Notes under the pieces: model-generated | The model's database searches: none | Told to the model about the DNA's origin: nothing | Seen by the model: only the letters and a program-made list of their open reading frames with translations | Made by a program: the position numbers and the translations under genes | Assembly (NCBI GenBank): GCA_033239125.1 | Contig: BSWB01000003.1 | Location: 110,504,320 to 110,568,319, forward strand | Direction: 5' to 3' | Length of the DNA: 64,000 nt | DNA from: Fagopyrum homotropicum | Taxonomy: Eukaryota; Streptophyta; Magnoliopsida; Caryophyllales; Polygonaceae | Shown: positions 1 to 12,944 of the stretch, one piece after another | Position numbering within the stretch: the stretch's first letter is position 1 | Layout of the letters: each line of letters starts with the position of its first letter

Positions 1-1289
1 GAAGAAAGGAATAATGTACGGTGAAGTTCCATTACTCACTTATCCTAACTTAGAAGCTCTCAACCCGAAGGATTTGAGTCTCAACAAGAAGAATACTCAA
101 AGAAAGGATTAACACTCAAACCTTAATAGAGGATGTTGAGTCTCTCTATTACCTGAATCTTGCAAACTTTGGTTATCAAGTGAAGAATCAATGATGAAGT
201 CTCTTCTTACACTTGCATAAGGGTTATAAATGTTAAGCAAGGCTAGGATTTAGGTAAGGTTTACCTTTGGTTCAAGGATAAAACAATTAAGGAACGTTAG
301 AGAGAAAAATCAGACTATTCTAGGGAAAATCGACCGATTTTCTCAAGTACACCACGATTTTTCGCAATCGCGAAAGTTAAATCTCAACTCTTAGGGCCCA
401 AATGTTTAAATGAGTTCAGTCTATCATCATCTAAGCCTCAATCATCAACTATTCTCCCCAGAATCACAAGGTTTTTAGCCAATCATTTTCATTTTTGGAT
501 CAAAATCAAGATTGCATAAAGAAAACCAAATAAAAGCCAAACTTCGCATAAAACTCAATAAATCTCAAAAATCTGTAATCAATCCTTCAAAACTTCAATA
601 TAATTTCTCAAAGCACTCAGTAATATGTGTTCACAAATCACAATAATGAACAATAATTAAAGATCTCACAACTTTCTTGAATCTTGAACTCTATTTCCTT
701 TCCACCAATCTTTCTCTCCAAGAATCTCCAATCTCTATCGTATGCCGTCTATCCCGTTCTGTGCCAACCTCCGCTTTCGTTTCCTAGGGTTCCAACCTAA
801 CCCAACTCTGTAACGGGCTGCGAATTATACTCCTCTTCAGGCCCAAAAGCTTTTGGCTTTCGAACGTTATATTTTTAGACGGTTACAAGGGAAAATCGCC
901 CGATTTTCTACACAAGTCGTCCGATTTTTTCTACAGGAAAATCGTCCGATTTAGGTAATAAATCACCCGATTTTCCACAACAGAAAGTGCTCGTCTCTTG
1001 GCTTATTTTCCACCTTCTTTGTGTGACTCTTCCACGCACTTTCCTTGCTCTTCACGACTCCTCAAAGATTCTTAGGCTTCCTCATTGACCTTAGCTACTC
1101 CTTGCTCCATTATTGCTTCCAAATCCTTCGTTTTCACCTACAATTCAATCAAAACTCGTGTAGACCTCTATTTCCGAAATATATATGAAATAAACCTTAA
1201 AGGTACACAAATCTCTTCGAATGTAAGGGAAACTGATGCAAAACATCCACAAAATGCATGATTATAATGGCATATATTTCATGTTGTCA
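1..1289 (-). repeat. LTR fragment L0, Athila-like, cut by window start
   Basis: This is the 5'-side part of an LTR read on the minus strand. It aligns by eye with the M3 LTR from about 52969 onward (shared stretch near positions 15-30 and the segment around 415-490), and it ends at 1289 in ...GTTGTCA, equivalent to the ...GCTAACA end of the M3 LTR. Beyond 1289 the sequence is Athila ORF1 of a plus-strand element, so this marks an insertion into that ORF. It may be the 5' LTR of an element lying to the left or a solo LTR; the left end is outside the window. It carries its own palindromic word, AAAATCGNCCGATTTT, at 326-341 and in a cluster at 892-974. A TATA-like stretch lies near 829 on the minus strand. 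Confidence 0.75.
892..974. promoter_or_regulatory. Cluster of AAAATCGNCCGATTTT words in LTR L0
   Basis: Four close copies of a palindromic word lie at 892-907, 915-930, 938-952 and 960-974, about 23 bases apart. A fifth copy lies at 326-341. The cluster occupies the same place in the LTR as the CCACGGCCGTGG cluster of the M3 LTR (53963-54150), on the promoter side of the TATA box. A binding role is inferred, not shown. Confidence 0.6.
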
Positions 1290-1826
1290 TTTCCTAGAGG
1301 CATTCCGTGGTCACCGCAGTTCATTGTCTTCGACCATCAGAACTGGTCGGTTGTCTGGTATCATATCATGCAGGAGGCTGTTATAGATGTAGAGTTGGGA
1401 TCTGATCATGGTGATGATGGTGCTGGAGGAGCCGCGGCAATGGACACCGGTACATATATCACCGGCCCTAGTATTCCCACCGTCGACCTTGATGATGAGG
1501 GTATTGAGGACGAGAGGGAGTTACCAGCTGCTCCAGTAGAGATTCCTCAATGATCCCAACAGCGAGCTCGCCATCATCGTAACCTTGAGGCGCATAGGAG
1601 GATGGATGATCTGACTCAGCAGATGACGGATTCTTTTTAGGCTCTGCGGACCGACATGACCCATCGCTTTGGTGCTCAGACTAGCTCTATTCAGACTTGG
1701 ACACGGCGTATAGAGGAGAGCCAACACTACCAACGACAGATGGCAATGTTGTAGTTTGAGCAGCAGATGGGATATCCATTCGATCCGACTCAGATGCCAT
1801 ACATTCCACCTCCTGCCGACAAATAA
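1290..1826 (+). pseudogene. Athila ORF1-type protein, C-terminal remnant (P0)
   Basis: The translation matches the C-terminal third of the better preserved copy at 46655-48079: a segment reading FIVFDHQNWS, an acidic stretch, then RRMDDLTQQMTDS, EESQHYQRQM and a Pro-rich end. The reading frame has stops near 1551, 1638 and 1752. The N-terminal two thirds are missing because LTR L0 abuts at 1289. The function of Athila ORF1 proteins is unknown; they are encoded between pol and the 3' LTR. The family assignment rests on the intact copies elsewhere in the window. Confidence 0.75.
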
Positions 1827-3258
1827 GCATATTCTGGATCATGTTCTTATTTCTATTGTTGTTTTGTTTTTCATTCGGTGAGTACCTTGTTTTGACTTAT
1901 ATTTGACCCATTGGGACAATGTGTATCAAGTATGGGGTATTTGACTTGCCCTGGATCTGTAATTTGTAATAACTGTTGTTTGGATGACTTTGATCTTATT
2001 TGCTTACATGTGCTTATATGTCTATTTACATGCACTACATATAGGTTTTTGCTTGAAAAACGTTAGAACTGGTTTAAAAGAAAATTTTGACCTCGACCGA
2101 GACGACTTGGCCTAACAATATTGTGACAACTGAGGTTCACCTCGGTCGATCATCTTGGGTGTTGTCAAATCACATTGACCGAAATGGTTTTAAAACTGAA
2201 GAAATTTTCGAAACATTTTTGTGCTTCTATTCCAGATTTGACTTCGATGATGATATTGGCTTGCAGATCAGCTTTGAAATATTAATGTGTTCAAAAGGTT
2301 TTATAATATCTTTAAGTTGTTAAATGTTTTGTTTGAAATTCTAGCATGTTTAGTATTTTGTTTTATCAAAATCATGTTGAGTTTGAAGGTTGATACCACT
2401 TTATAAGTTCTCTCACGTTCTTCATGGGATGATTAAGGCACTTTGCTTCTCTTCTTCTTCTTCTTCTTCTTCTTCTTGATCATGCTTTATCCCTTCATAT
2501 ATATATTTGCCTCCCTTACCTATCCGGGAATATGGATGCAGTTGATGAAAAGCGTGTGAAGTAAAGTTAAGATTGTGATTGAAAGTGTTAGAAAAATAGG
2601 TTTAGGGACGTTGATCTTGATGATGAGTAACTCGTCACCATTCACATAGCCGGGTGTTTGTGTCTTGCCAAAGTCTGATTGATCGATAGTCCTAACGGGT
2701 CATGGTATGTGCGTCAAGTGTTTGAGGCATCTCTAGAAATTGAGAATTACTGATTTCCTAGGCTTCGGTTATTTGAACCTCTATCCATGTTCTCAAAAAT
2801 AAAGTAAAAAAGTAAAGTATGCGAGGAAGAATAACCAAAGCTTATGGTGGAAGATGTTTGGAATTCAAAGAAGTGAAGTAAAGATCCTATTCCCGGATTT
2901 CAGCACCACATTACCCTATATACATCCCACCCTAATACATTTCTTGACCTCTTTTTTAAAGCTCTTGAGACCTTGAGTATGTTGATTGACTTTGTGGTTT
3001 AAAATGGATTATACATGATTGATTTCGGTAAATATGATTTGCTATGCATTCTATGATTTTATGCAAAAGATGATCAACTTTCTTATATTCATAATATGTT
3101 TTGACCATGTGTTGATATTATTTGCTATGAAGCATTCTCTTAGGGTGATCTACGAGTGGAAGCACACCACCAAAAGTTTTGTAAAATATTTTTCATCGAT
3201 CTTTTTGATGACTTATAATTCATTCTATTTTGTATATAAGATTTGAATCTTGTTTGGT
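1827..3258 (+). other. 3' noncoding region of P0
   Basis: No coding region. It matches the 3' regions at 10374-11789 and 48080-49367. In order it holds a CATTGGGACAATG hairpin plus CAAGTATGGGGTAT near 1908-1940, a cluster of CTCGACCGAG-type words at 2089-2180, a (TTC)n run at 2451-2477 and a conserved ~130-base block at 2620-2750. It stops just short of the expected polypurine tract because the chromodomain element C1 is inserted at 3259. Confidence 0.75.
2451..2477 (+). repeat. (TTC)n microsatellite
   Basis: A run of nine TTC-type units within the 3' noncoding region of P0. The other P copies have a much shorter run here. Confidence 0.9.
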
Positions 3259-5194
3259 TGTAACACCCCGAATCCGAGGGACTCGGAGTGCCACATTGGG
3301 CTAGGATCTCACAATAGATCCTGACCCTAGCCTGACAACAAGTTCATTGGACCTTACAACATGGCACTGACAGATATAAAAACAAATACATAAAACGATG
3401 TAAACTGTACAAACAAAGGTAATACAACATAGCCGAGTACAAAACACAACGCCCTCACGCAGGAGGTAACAAAAGATCATCCTCACGCAGGAGGGAAAAG
3501 ATAAACAAAGCCAAAAGCCCACAACAACCTATGTACGAGACGTCCTCGGCCTGCCACTCTGCTAGGTCACCCAACAGCATGCCTATCCTGTGGGGCATCT
3601 ACAACATGGTAATTAACCATTAGCTATCCATACACATATATAGAGTAATGCATAAGTACAATCACGAGTAAGGAAAGATAAACACATCAGCATGCTTTCA
3701 CACATTTACCCATTTAATCATCTCAATATAAAATCAAATTGTATATACAAGTATATATGAAACTACGTGACACGAGGACCGATACATCCTCGCCTCTTAG
3801 CCTGCTAGCCAACTACACAAGTATCGGTCACACAATCTGTGTACCCTATGAGAGTGGATTGTGCCCTTCCTGTAAAGTCAGTATGGTCTGACATCAGAGA
3901 ACCTCCCAGACTCCACGGCGGGATTAAAGGGAAAGATTATCACACCCACGCATACGGGGCAATCAATAAAACATAGGTAGGTATAAATGACATCTCATGC
4001 TATCATAGCAAACATATAAAGCACACACCACTCATGCAAACACCCAATATAAGGATGGAAGCTAAGTAATTCTTACAGACTTACCTCAACCTCGATCACC
4101 TCTACACTGGAGGCACAAAAAACCTATAAACAGGCATAAAGAGATATATCAATCTCCTAACAACACAAGGGTCACACCTAGACCCAAAGGGATCCATAGG
4201 GATCAAACTCAACCTCAAACCTCAACTAACATCATTCTAAGTCCTTAAAGCCATACAAGGCATAAACCGATCATAACCTCACCAAACACATTCTCACACC
4301 TCTAGCATGATCCTATGCTCTCACACTATGAAAGGAGGGAACAAAGACATTCTAAGGAAAGTCTAGAAGCAACACACACCTGCAGAACCAAGTGAAACAC
4401 CAAGCTGGTGTAGGTGGCATAGGGGCGGCTAGGAGGTGGCGCAGGGGCGGTGCACTGCCGGCGATGGGGCAGCTCAAGACAGGCGCAGGGGCGGGTGGTG
4501 TACAGAAGACACCACTTCAGCCTCTTCTCCGCTCTTTCCTTCGATCCTTTACTCCTTCTTCACTCTAACAACAACATACATATATAACAAACACATATAT
4601 GCATCAACATAAGCCACACAGGGCTTGAACAAGATCCAATCCTAAAGAATCTATGCTAGGCTAAGGAAAGGAAGGAAAAGAGACAAGAAGATGAAAACAA
4701 TAAGAAGGAAGGGATGAAAGCCATGAAAGCTTACCAAGCTGAAGATCCACAAGCTCACAACATCACCAAAACGTCCTCAAGCTGGCTCACAAGGCTCAGC
4801 AACCGTAAACATCATCAATGCCAAGCAAAAGCTCTCCAACTCATACACAAACTCAAAGAAGATCAAACAAGGGTGATCCAAGGAGAAGAGAGAAGAAGAT
4901 GTACGTAAGGAGAGGAAGAGATGGAGCTGAGAAGGTAAACCTTCATCAGGAGGTAAGAGATGAAGTATATAAAGGAGGTAAAAAGGGTAAAGCACGGGTC
5001 AAAGGGTCAAAGAAGACGGCTGCAGCACACAGAGCCGTGGGGGCGGACTCTGTGAGCCGCAGGGGCGGCCCAGGCAAACCGCAGGGGCGGCCCACGCAGA
5101 CCACAAGGGTGGTTCCAGGTCACGCAGGGGCGGTCCGGGCATAATCCTGGCCCTCAACACCCTCTCTTAGCAACTCAGCAACTAGGCTCTTACA
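3259..5194 (-). repeat. 3' LTR of chromodomain element C1
   Basis: This 1936-base LTR begins TGTAACACC and ends ...CTCTTACA on the plus strand, so on its own minus strand it runs TGTAAGAG...GTGTTACA with TG/CA ends. It matches 21337-23133 and, in the other orientation, 25366-27213. A polypurine tract lies just right of it and pol follows on the minus strand, so it is the 3' LTR of a minus-strand element inserted in the P0 3' region. The left flank is TTGGT (3254-3258); the matching right flank is lost. Arrays of GCAGGGGCGG lie at 4418-4495 and 5024-5142, with a TATA-like TTTATATAC (minus strand) near 4968-4978 between them. Confidence 0.85.
5024..5142 (-). promoter_or_regulatory. Array of CCGCCCCTGCG words upstream of the C1 LTR TATA
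   Basis: Five or six copies of CGCAGGGGCGG (plus strand), some degenerate, lie at about 20-25-base spacing on the upstream side of the LTR TATA. A second array lies about 500 bases downstream (4418-4495). GC content here contrasts sharply with the AT-rich rest of the LTR. The pattern recurs in both other C LTRs. Regulatory function is inferred. Confidence 0.6.
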
Positions 5195-5734
5195 TCTTAC
5201 CCCCCTAAAAACAAGTTTCGTCCAAAAACTTGTAAGATCCCAAAACCTCTCGGACCCATAAGCCGAGGTAACTCTCTCTCTATCGGAGGTATCACGTCTC
5301 CGCTCATAAGGTCAGAACCTATACAAATCTATAGCCTCAAGTATACCACGGAGGAATCATCAACTCCAGAAAATATGGCCATAACGCTACCCAAAGGCAT
5401 AGAGGAATCACATCTCTCGCTATATCACATCACAAGGCATAGAGGAAGCACATCTCTAGCCAAAACATAAGCATATACATTGCATGGAGGAATCACATCT
5501 CCACTGAAACTATATCCATCAAGGTAGCATGAAGGAAATAACCATCTCCAGCTGAATCCTATTCAACTAGATAGCATGGAGGAAAGAACCATCTCCAGCT
5601 ATAACATGTATCATGCTAGCATAGTAAGATGGAATAAGATCATAAAGCACATCATAACTAGCATGGAGTAAACACATCAAGGCATGTAAGCACATAAGCA
5701 CATAATCACATAATCACCAAGATAGCACTAAGAT
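5195..5734 (-). other. Polypurine tract and repeat-rich 3' UTR of C1
   Basis: Directly inside the LTR is the minus-strand polypurine tract TTTTTAGGGGGGTAAGA (5195-5213). To its right, 5280-5620 holds about seven degenerate units of 40-60 bases, each with a small inverted repeat of the type TGGAG...CTCCA around GGTT/TTCC. The same units occur at 24968-25235 in the plus-strand copy. No coding region is visible. Confidence 0.7.
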
Positions 5735-8700
5735 CTACTCATCGACCCTAGGCACATCCATCTCGGCATAAAACTTTGGATAGTTCCTCTGGATACTATC
5801 CTCAGTCTCCCATGTAGCCTCCTCAGGTCCACGTCTAGACCATTGTATCCTCATCATAGGAATGCCCTTTGAATGCAGGCATCTCACACCTCGCTCTAGG
5901 ACTGCAATAGGATGCTCAGCAAAGGTGTGGTCTTGCTCCACCACCAAATTATCATAACTCACAATGTGCCTCGGATCTGGTATGTACTCTCTCAACTGAG
6001 ACACATGAAACACAGGGTGAATACCCTCTAACCTCGGAGGCAAAGCTAATCTCTAGGCTGCTCTCCCAACTCTATCCAGTATCACAAAAGGACCGACATA
6101 TCGGGGACTCAACTTCCCCTTTATGCCAAAACGTCTTACGCCACGCGTTGGAGATACTCTCAACCAGACATGAGCTCCTACTCTGAACTCTAGAGGCCGA
6201 CGCCTCTTGTCTGCATATGACTTTTGGCGGCTCTGTGCAGCCAGCATCCTCTCTCTGATTAGTGCTACTCAAGCCATATCATCCAGAATCTGCTCTGGCG
6301 CTATCCCACTGATACTGCTAGGCTCATCCCAGCATAAAGGTGTACGGCACCAACGTCCATACAATGCCTCATAAGGAGCCATCCCAATAAATGCATACCA
6401 GCTGTTGTATGACAACTCAACAAGTGGGATGTAATCAGACCATCCTTGTCCCCAATCCAACACACAAGCTCGCAGCATATCCTCCAAAGTCTGGATGATC
6501 CTCTCAGATTGACCATCGGTCTGGGTATGAAACGTAGTCGTGAAGTGTAAACTCGTCCCCAAAGTAGTCTGAATCTGCTGCCAAAACCTCAAGGTAAACC
6601 GTCCATCTCGATCAGAGACAATCGTCCTCGGTACACCATGGAGTCTCACTATCTATCTAGTGTACTCCTTAGTCAATCTACTCACTGGCCACGTCTCTCT
6701 GATAGGAATGAAGCGTGCCGTCTTTGTCAGTCTATCAACAACAACCCAAATGGCATCAAAACTCCTACTAGGCCTCAATCCCGTCACAAAGTCCATGGGG
6801 ACGTCCTCCCACTTCCACTACGGTACTAGCAGTGGATGGGGCTCACCTCTCGCCTCATCACTCCATCAGCTCCAACGGAGAACTGTGGTGCCTCTCCACG
6901 AGACATCCTCTCTTTGATCCTCATCAAGATCGGGCAGGTCCCTTGCTTTTACTGGATCTCATCCAACAGACCAGGTAAAACCTCTAAAGCATATAACTTG
7001 GCATCCTCATCAGGAAATTGGATGTCCAACTCTAGCCAAACTAGATCCCTCTGAAGTTGAGGTTGTACTTTTAATCTCACAATCGCCTTCTCTCGAGGCG
7101 TCTTCCTGCTCAAGGCATCAGCTACAACATTCGCCTTTCCAAGATGATACAAAATCTCAAGGTCAAAGTCCTTGATCAACTCAAGCCATCGACGCTGGCG
7201 GTTATTCAACTCCCGCTGCGTGAAAATATACTTCAGACTCATATGGTTTATGAAGATCTGACATGTAGCACCATACAGGTAATGTCTCCAAATCTTCAAA
7301 GCATGAACTACCGCTGTCAACTCCAGATCATGAGTCGGGTAATTCTACTCATACGTCTTCAACTGTCGAGACGCATATGCTATCACTCTACCTCTCTACA
7401 TCAATACACATCCCAAGCCTAGCTTGAATGCATCACTGTAAACCACAAAGTCATTAGAACCCTCTGGTTGTGCCAAGACAGGAGCAAAAGTCAAACGCCT
7501 CTTCAACTCCTCAAAGCTCTGGGCACACTAGTCAATCCATACAAATCTGGTAGTCTTCCTCAGAAGACTAGTCAGTGGACGGGCAATCACAGAAAACCCC
7601 TCCACAAAGCGTCTGTAATATTCGTCTAGGCCAAGAAAGCTACGCACTTCATTGACGTTCGTCGGTCTCGTCCATGCAGGAAGAGACTCAATCTTCGTCG
7701 GATCTACCATAATCCCGTCGGCGGAGACGATATGCCCAAGGAAAGCAACCTCATACATCCAAAACTCGCACTTAGAGAGCTTGGCATACAGCTCTCTATC
7801 CCTCAAAATCTGCAAAATCGTCCTCAGATGATCGGCATGCTCCTCTCTACTACGAGAGTATACCAAAATGTCATCAATAAAGACCACCACAAACTGATCC
7901 AAGAAGTCGATGAATATATTGTTCATCAACTCCATAAAGACTGTTGGGGCATTCGTCAGCCCGAATGGCATAACTACAAACTCGTAGTGTCCATAACGGG
8001 TACGAAATGGCGTCCTGTGTACATCATGCTCTCTCACCCTCAGCTGGTGATATCTTGAGCGCAAGTCAATCCGGGAGAAAATTGTAGCTCCCTGAAGCTA
8101 ATCAAGTAGATCATCAATACGGGGCAATGGATACCTGTTCTTGATGGTCACCTTGTTTAGCTCTCTATAATCAATGCATAACCTCAAAGATCCGTCCTTC
8201 TTCCGCACGAAGAGGACAGGTGCACCCCATGGTGAAACACTAGGGCGAATGAAGCCCTTCTCAACCAACTCCTCGAAGTGCTTCTTCAGCTCCAACATCT
8301 CGAAAGGTGCCATACGGTATGGGGCCTTCGAGATGGGTCTCGTGCCACGCTCTAACTCTATGCTGAAGTCCACACTCCTCTGAGGCGGCAAGCTCGACGG
8401 CTCAACAAACATATCTGCAAACTCGCAGACCATTGAGATGTCCTCTAAAGCCGGACTCTCTCCATTCTTCAGGGCATAGCACCAGAAGGCATTACTTCCC
8501 TATGCAATTAGTCTAGCTGCTCGTACGGCGCTGATGACAGAACCCGTCTTCCCAAGGTCCCAGCCCCGGAAGACCTCAATCTGACCAACCTCAGTACAGA
8601 CTGTAGTAGTCCGTCTACCAAGATCTAAAACTGCATGGTGTCTACACATCCAATCCATACTAATATGACTTTTTCATGCATCAATGGAAGGACTAAGAAG

Positions 8701-9934
8701 TCAACAAGTAAAACACGAGTCCCTAAACGAAGGGGACAACTACGTATCTCACGGGTACCTTTGAACCGACTACCATCATGTAACCTTATAATAAAGGGTA
8801 TACCCTCTATGGTATCTAAACTCAGACGCTCAACACATGTATCAGAAATAAATGAATGCGTAGCACCAATATCAAACAAAACTCTAACAGGTAAACCATG
8901 AAGCAAAATGGTACTTATAGCAGCCGGTACATGTGGATCCTCTACACTCCTCAACTCAAAAGCTCGCCCTCGGGCTCCTCTGGCATCACTAGTGCCAACA
9001 TCTCTGCCTCTGCCTCTACTCGCTCCTGGAGTAGAACCCTGAGTAGATGGACACTCTGGGACTCTCTGTTGTCCCTGTGTTTGCTGCTGAGGTGTCCTTT
9101 GATCACCTCCTGCTACACTGGCATGGGAAGAACCCTGCTGAGATGCAACTCTACCCTGCCTACAAAAGGCAGCTCTGTGGCCTGGTCTACTACAAGTAAA
9201 GCAAGTCACAACTGGTCTGGGACAATCTGGCCTCAGAAGGCTAAGGTCACCACAATTGTAACACTGTCATCCCTTATCTGCGGTCAGTGCAGACGAGGGG
9301 TAAACCTGTCGTCTCTAGTCTCGTATAGAACCAAAAGCTCCTCCAACTCCACTGGTCTTCCCAGTGCGCTACCTCTTCTCAAACCGTCCGGTCTGAGAAG
9401 CTCTCCTCTGGTTGGCTTGCTCTCTCTCGTAAGCAAAAGCCAGGTCCTGGTAATTAGCTAAGGACTCACAATGGAATTCTGCCATGTGTGAACGTGTGCA
9501 CTCCCTCAAACGACGATAGAAAGGATACACATGCTGGTCCTCAGATGGCATCAACAATAGGCACGTCCTCAAAACCAGCCTCCGTGAAATCCTGCAGTTT
9601 CTCCCTCCTCAACGAGGCAGGGCAAAACTGCTTCCTAATCATGCTCCTCATATGATCATAACTGGTAGCTCTAGTTCGTACAGTCCTCCACCAATGGTGT
9701 GCAAGGTCATGGAATAGAGACTGCACCAGCTCTATCCGTTTGTCCTCAAGGCACCCGATAGACTCTAGGGCTGAGTTTACATGCCCTATCCACACCTCAG
9801 TTTGTAAGTCAATCTCTCTTGAGAAATGTGGCACTCCCTGCTGGTGAAATGCCTTCAACTAGGCATCTGGTCGAGGCCCTCGAATCTCCTCCACAGCTCA
9901 AACTGGCTCAGCAAAACGTGAAGGTGCAGCTGAC
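5735..9934 (-). pseudogene. C1 gag-pol remnant (Ty3/gypsy with chromodomain-like tail)
   Basis: Read right to left on the minus strand, the parts are: gag capsid segment (9858-9369); a CCHC knuckle CFTCSRPGHRAAFC and protease DIGATHSFI (9209-8625, with Ile where Thr or Ser is usual); reverse transcriptase (8433-7528) with VFIDDILVYS; RNase H (around 7320-6949); integrase core (6649-6269) with HTQTDGQSE; and a tail (6043-5735) with the chromodomain-like pattern RIQWSRRGPEEATWE. Many stops and frame changes break it, for example stops near 6050 and 8099, so it cannot be expressed. It is truncated in gag at 9934, where Athila ORF1 sequence begins. Its LTRs and the tRNA-Met site of its relative C2 fit a plant chromovirus of the Tekay/Del kind; that clade name is inferred. 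Confidence 0.85.
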
Positions 9935-10373
9935 GATGCCTTTGGAGCAGACTGCCCCTCAGGTTATTCCATGGTCAGATTAGTTTATAGTCTTCGATCC
10001 TCAATACTGGTCTTCTGCGTGGCTGCCCTACATAGAGGATGCTAGAGACGCTGCACCAGCTTAGGTGGAGGAGGAGTATGATGATAGAGGTGTTGCAGAG
10101 GAGGAGGTTGTTGCAGTATCATCACGTCCTGCCAGGCGTAGAGTCCGCAGACGGAGAGATCCCGTAGCTCACCGACGGATTGATGAGTTGGCGGACTAGA
10201 TGATCGACTCTTACGCCGCCTTGTCACTAGAGATGATGGAGATGAGGGAGAGCCAACACTACCAGCGCCGGATGATGGAGATACAGTTCCAGTATACCAT
10301 GGATTACCCGTTTGACCCATCTCAGTATCCTTTCGTCCCGTATCCACCACCACCACCAACAGATCAGGACTAG
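9935..10373 (+). pseudogene. Athila ORF1-type protein, C-terminal remnant (Pii)
   Basis: It starts abruptly at the join with C1 gag. The translation follows the copy at 46655-48079 from its MPWDQTAPQ segment onward: FDPQYWSSAWLPYIEDARDA, RRDPVAHRRIDEL, then MREESQHYQRR-like coil and a Pro-rich end at 10373. In-frame stops occur near 9987, 10062 and 10197. The acidic stretch and the segment equivalent to 47880-47950 are shortened. Confidence 0.8.
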
Positions 10374-11789
10374 AGCTTACATGGATTTTCTTTTCATTAT
10401 TTATTACGCAGCTTAGCATGTCCGGTGAGTTCTCTTGTTTTTCGACTTATTTTGACCCATTGGGACAATGTGTCCCAAGTATGGGGTATTTATGTGTATT
10501 ATTCGACATTATGTATGCTTGTATGACTCGACTTGATATTTATGATCTTTCTTTATGCTCTATGTGCTTATCTGAGATTACATGCATGCATACAGGTTAT
10601 TTGATTGAGAAAAACGTCAAAAACTGGTTAAGAAAAAAAAATTTATGACCTCGACCGGGATGATTCTGGCCAAACGAGGTCAAGTACCTCGGTTGACTTA
10701 GAACACCTCGACCGAGGCGGTTTAACTAAGAGAGTTTTCAAAATGATTTTTGTGCTTCTTTTCTGGATATGACCTCAGTGATGATTTTGTTTGCAGATTG
10801 GTTTTAGAATCTTTATATGTTTGAAAGGTTTTATGATATGTTTAAGTTACAAAATACTTTGTTTAAAGTTTTGACATGTTTAATACTTTGTTTTTATCCA
10901 AATTATGTTGAATTTGAAGGTTGACACCACATGATGAGTTCTCTCACTTTCTTCCTGGGATGATTAAGGCAATTCATTCTCTTTTCTTCTTCTTATTGAT
11001 CATGCTTAGCCCCTCATATACATATTTGCCTTCCTTTACCTATCTGGGAATTTGGAAGCAAACGAAGAAAAGCAAGTGAAAGAAAAGTTGAGATGTTGGC
11101 TGGAAGTTTAGAAAGAAACAAATAGGTTTGGGGAAGTCAATCATGATGATGAGTAACTCGGCACCATTCACATAGCCGGGTGTTTGTGTCTTGCCAAAGT
11201 CGGATTGAGCGATATTCCTAGCGGGTCATGGTATGTGCATCAAGGGTTTGAGGCATCTCGAGAAATTGATGATTGTTGATCTCCTAGGCTTCGGTTATTG
11301 TGCACCTCTATCCATGCATCCCAAAAAGTAAAAGTAAATAAGCAAAGCTTATTGGTGGAAGATGTTGAAATTCAAAGCAAGTGAAGTGACGATCCTTTTC
11401 CCGGATTCTAGCACCACATTTCTTATATACATCCCACCCTCACACGTTTCTTGACCTCTTTTGAAAAGCCCTTGAGACCTCGAGCTTTATGATTGACTTG
11501 GTGGTTTAAACTGGATTATACATGATTAATTTCGATAATTATGATTCATTATGAATTCTATGATTTTATGCAAAGATGAACAACTTTCTTATATTTATAA
11601 AACGTTTTGATTATGTTTTGATTTTAAATGCCATGAAGCATACTCTTAGAGTGATCTATGAGTGGAGCGCACCACCAAAAATGTTTTGAAATACTTTTCA
11701 TTGATCTTTATGACTTATAATCCATTCTATCTTGTACTTAAGATTTGAAACTTGCTGGGGGACAAGCAAGGGACAAGTAAGGGGTATTT
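10374..11789 (+). other. 3' noncoding region of Pii with polypurine tract
   Basis: It has the same order as the P1 3' region: CATTGGGACAATG hairpin and CAAGTATGGGGTAT (10457-10490), CTCGACCGAG words (10650-10723), the conserved ~130-base block (11143-11271) and the polypurine tract GGGACAAGTAAGGGGTATTT ending at 11789. LTR A follows directly. No coding region. Confidence 0.8.
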
Positions 11790-12095
11790 TGATAGCATGT
11801 ATTATAGTCTATATTTTGGGACTTGTTTAGACGTTTTATCTTCAATAAACTGCATGTATGGATGTATATTATGTGATTATATCGTCGTTTCATCTACCTT
11901 TACGGGAATCGAGGTCTAACCAAGTTTCGTTGTAATCGTAGGTAAAATGGCACGTTTTGGACTAAAATGGAGCTAAGGAGCAAGGGAGTCATAGGAGTTA
12001 CATTCTGGAGCTTAAAGAGAACTCGGGAAGCATGGAATTAATAAAGAAGATTTACTTTGGACAAGATTTGAGAGATTTCACATTCAGTTGAGATT

Positions 12096-12159
12096 CACCT
12101 CGGTCAGCTACAGTATCACCTCGACCGAGGTGATCTTGAGGAGCGTCCCGACCGAGGCG
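12096..12159. promoter_or_regulatory. CCTCGACCGAGG word cluster upstream of LTR A TATA
   Basis: Copies or halves of the word lie at 12096-12105, 12117-12132 (CACCTCGACCGAGGTG, a near-perfect palindrome) and 12147-12159. They sit 190-255 bases upstream of the TATA box. LTRs B (28636-28700) and C (49676-49740) have the same cluster. Confidence 0.6.
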
Positions 12160-12944
12160 AACACCCTGGCGCCGGCGAGATCATATCTTTTGGCTGAGAT
12201 CTTTTATTTTTGGAAGGAAGATATCTTATATTTTTGGGCTGGATTTCTGGAAGGAAGATCATATATTTAAGAGATTTATTTTCGAGATATAATATATTTT
12301 ATAGGAAATTATCTTTTTAAGATATTATTATCTTTGGAAAAGAATTCTCCTATAAAAGGGGCTGGATTTTCCATAATTCAGCATCACCGCATGCTTGCAG
12401 GCTGAGAATACGCAGCAATTAGGAAGATTTTCTCGAAGTTGAAGGAAGGATTGAAGATTGAAGAAGGAAAATTGATAGTTTTGAGATAGCTTTTGAAGGA
12501 GTTTGTAAGATTTTCTTAGATTCCTTTTGGTTCATTGTCTTGTTTGGTTTGTGATTCAGGGAACGCTGATTTGTGATTATTTGATTCAGTTATTGAAGTC
12601 TTGTTCTTAAGGTTTTTGTGTTCAAATATTCATTCCCTTCTCATATATTTGATTATTGTTATCATGATGATGAGTGACTAAATTCCTTGTGCGATTCTAG
12701 GGTGATTGGCTGAAAGTTGTGGGAAAGACGATGATAGAATGATCTTAATCCCAGTAGGACCCTGAAAGCTCGAGTCTTTAACCTTAACCCTAGAGTACCT
12801 CGCTCAGTCGATGAACATCTCGGCCGTGGTGGAACTTGACTGACCGAGGTGACCTTTTCTGATCCGAAACTGAGAGTTAAGTGTTCTAAGTTTGCCAAAT
12901 CCTATTCTTATTACACCTTTGGTTGTTCAATGCAAGCCTAGGAT

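Noticed and set aside
4714..5144. Short open frames in the C1 LTR
   Set aside because: They overlap promoter and GC-word arrays, are not conserved in frame in the copy at 22698-23071, and lack protein features.
8898..9461. Plus-strand open frame of 187 codons
   Set aside because: It is antisense to C1 gag, rich in Ser and Leu as expected for a shadow frame.
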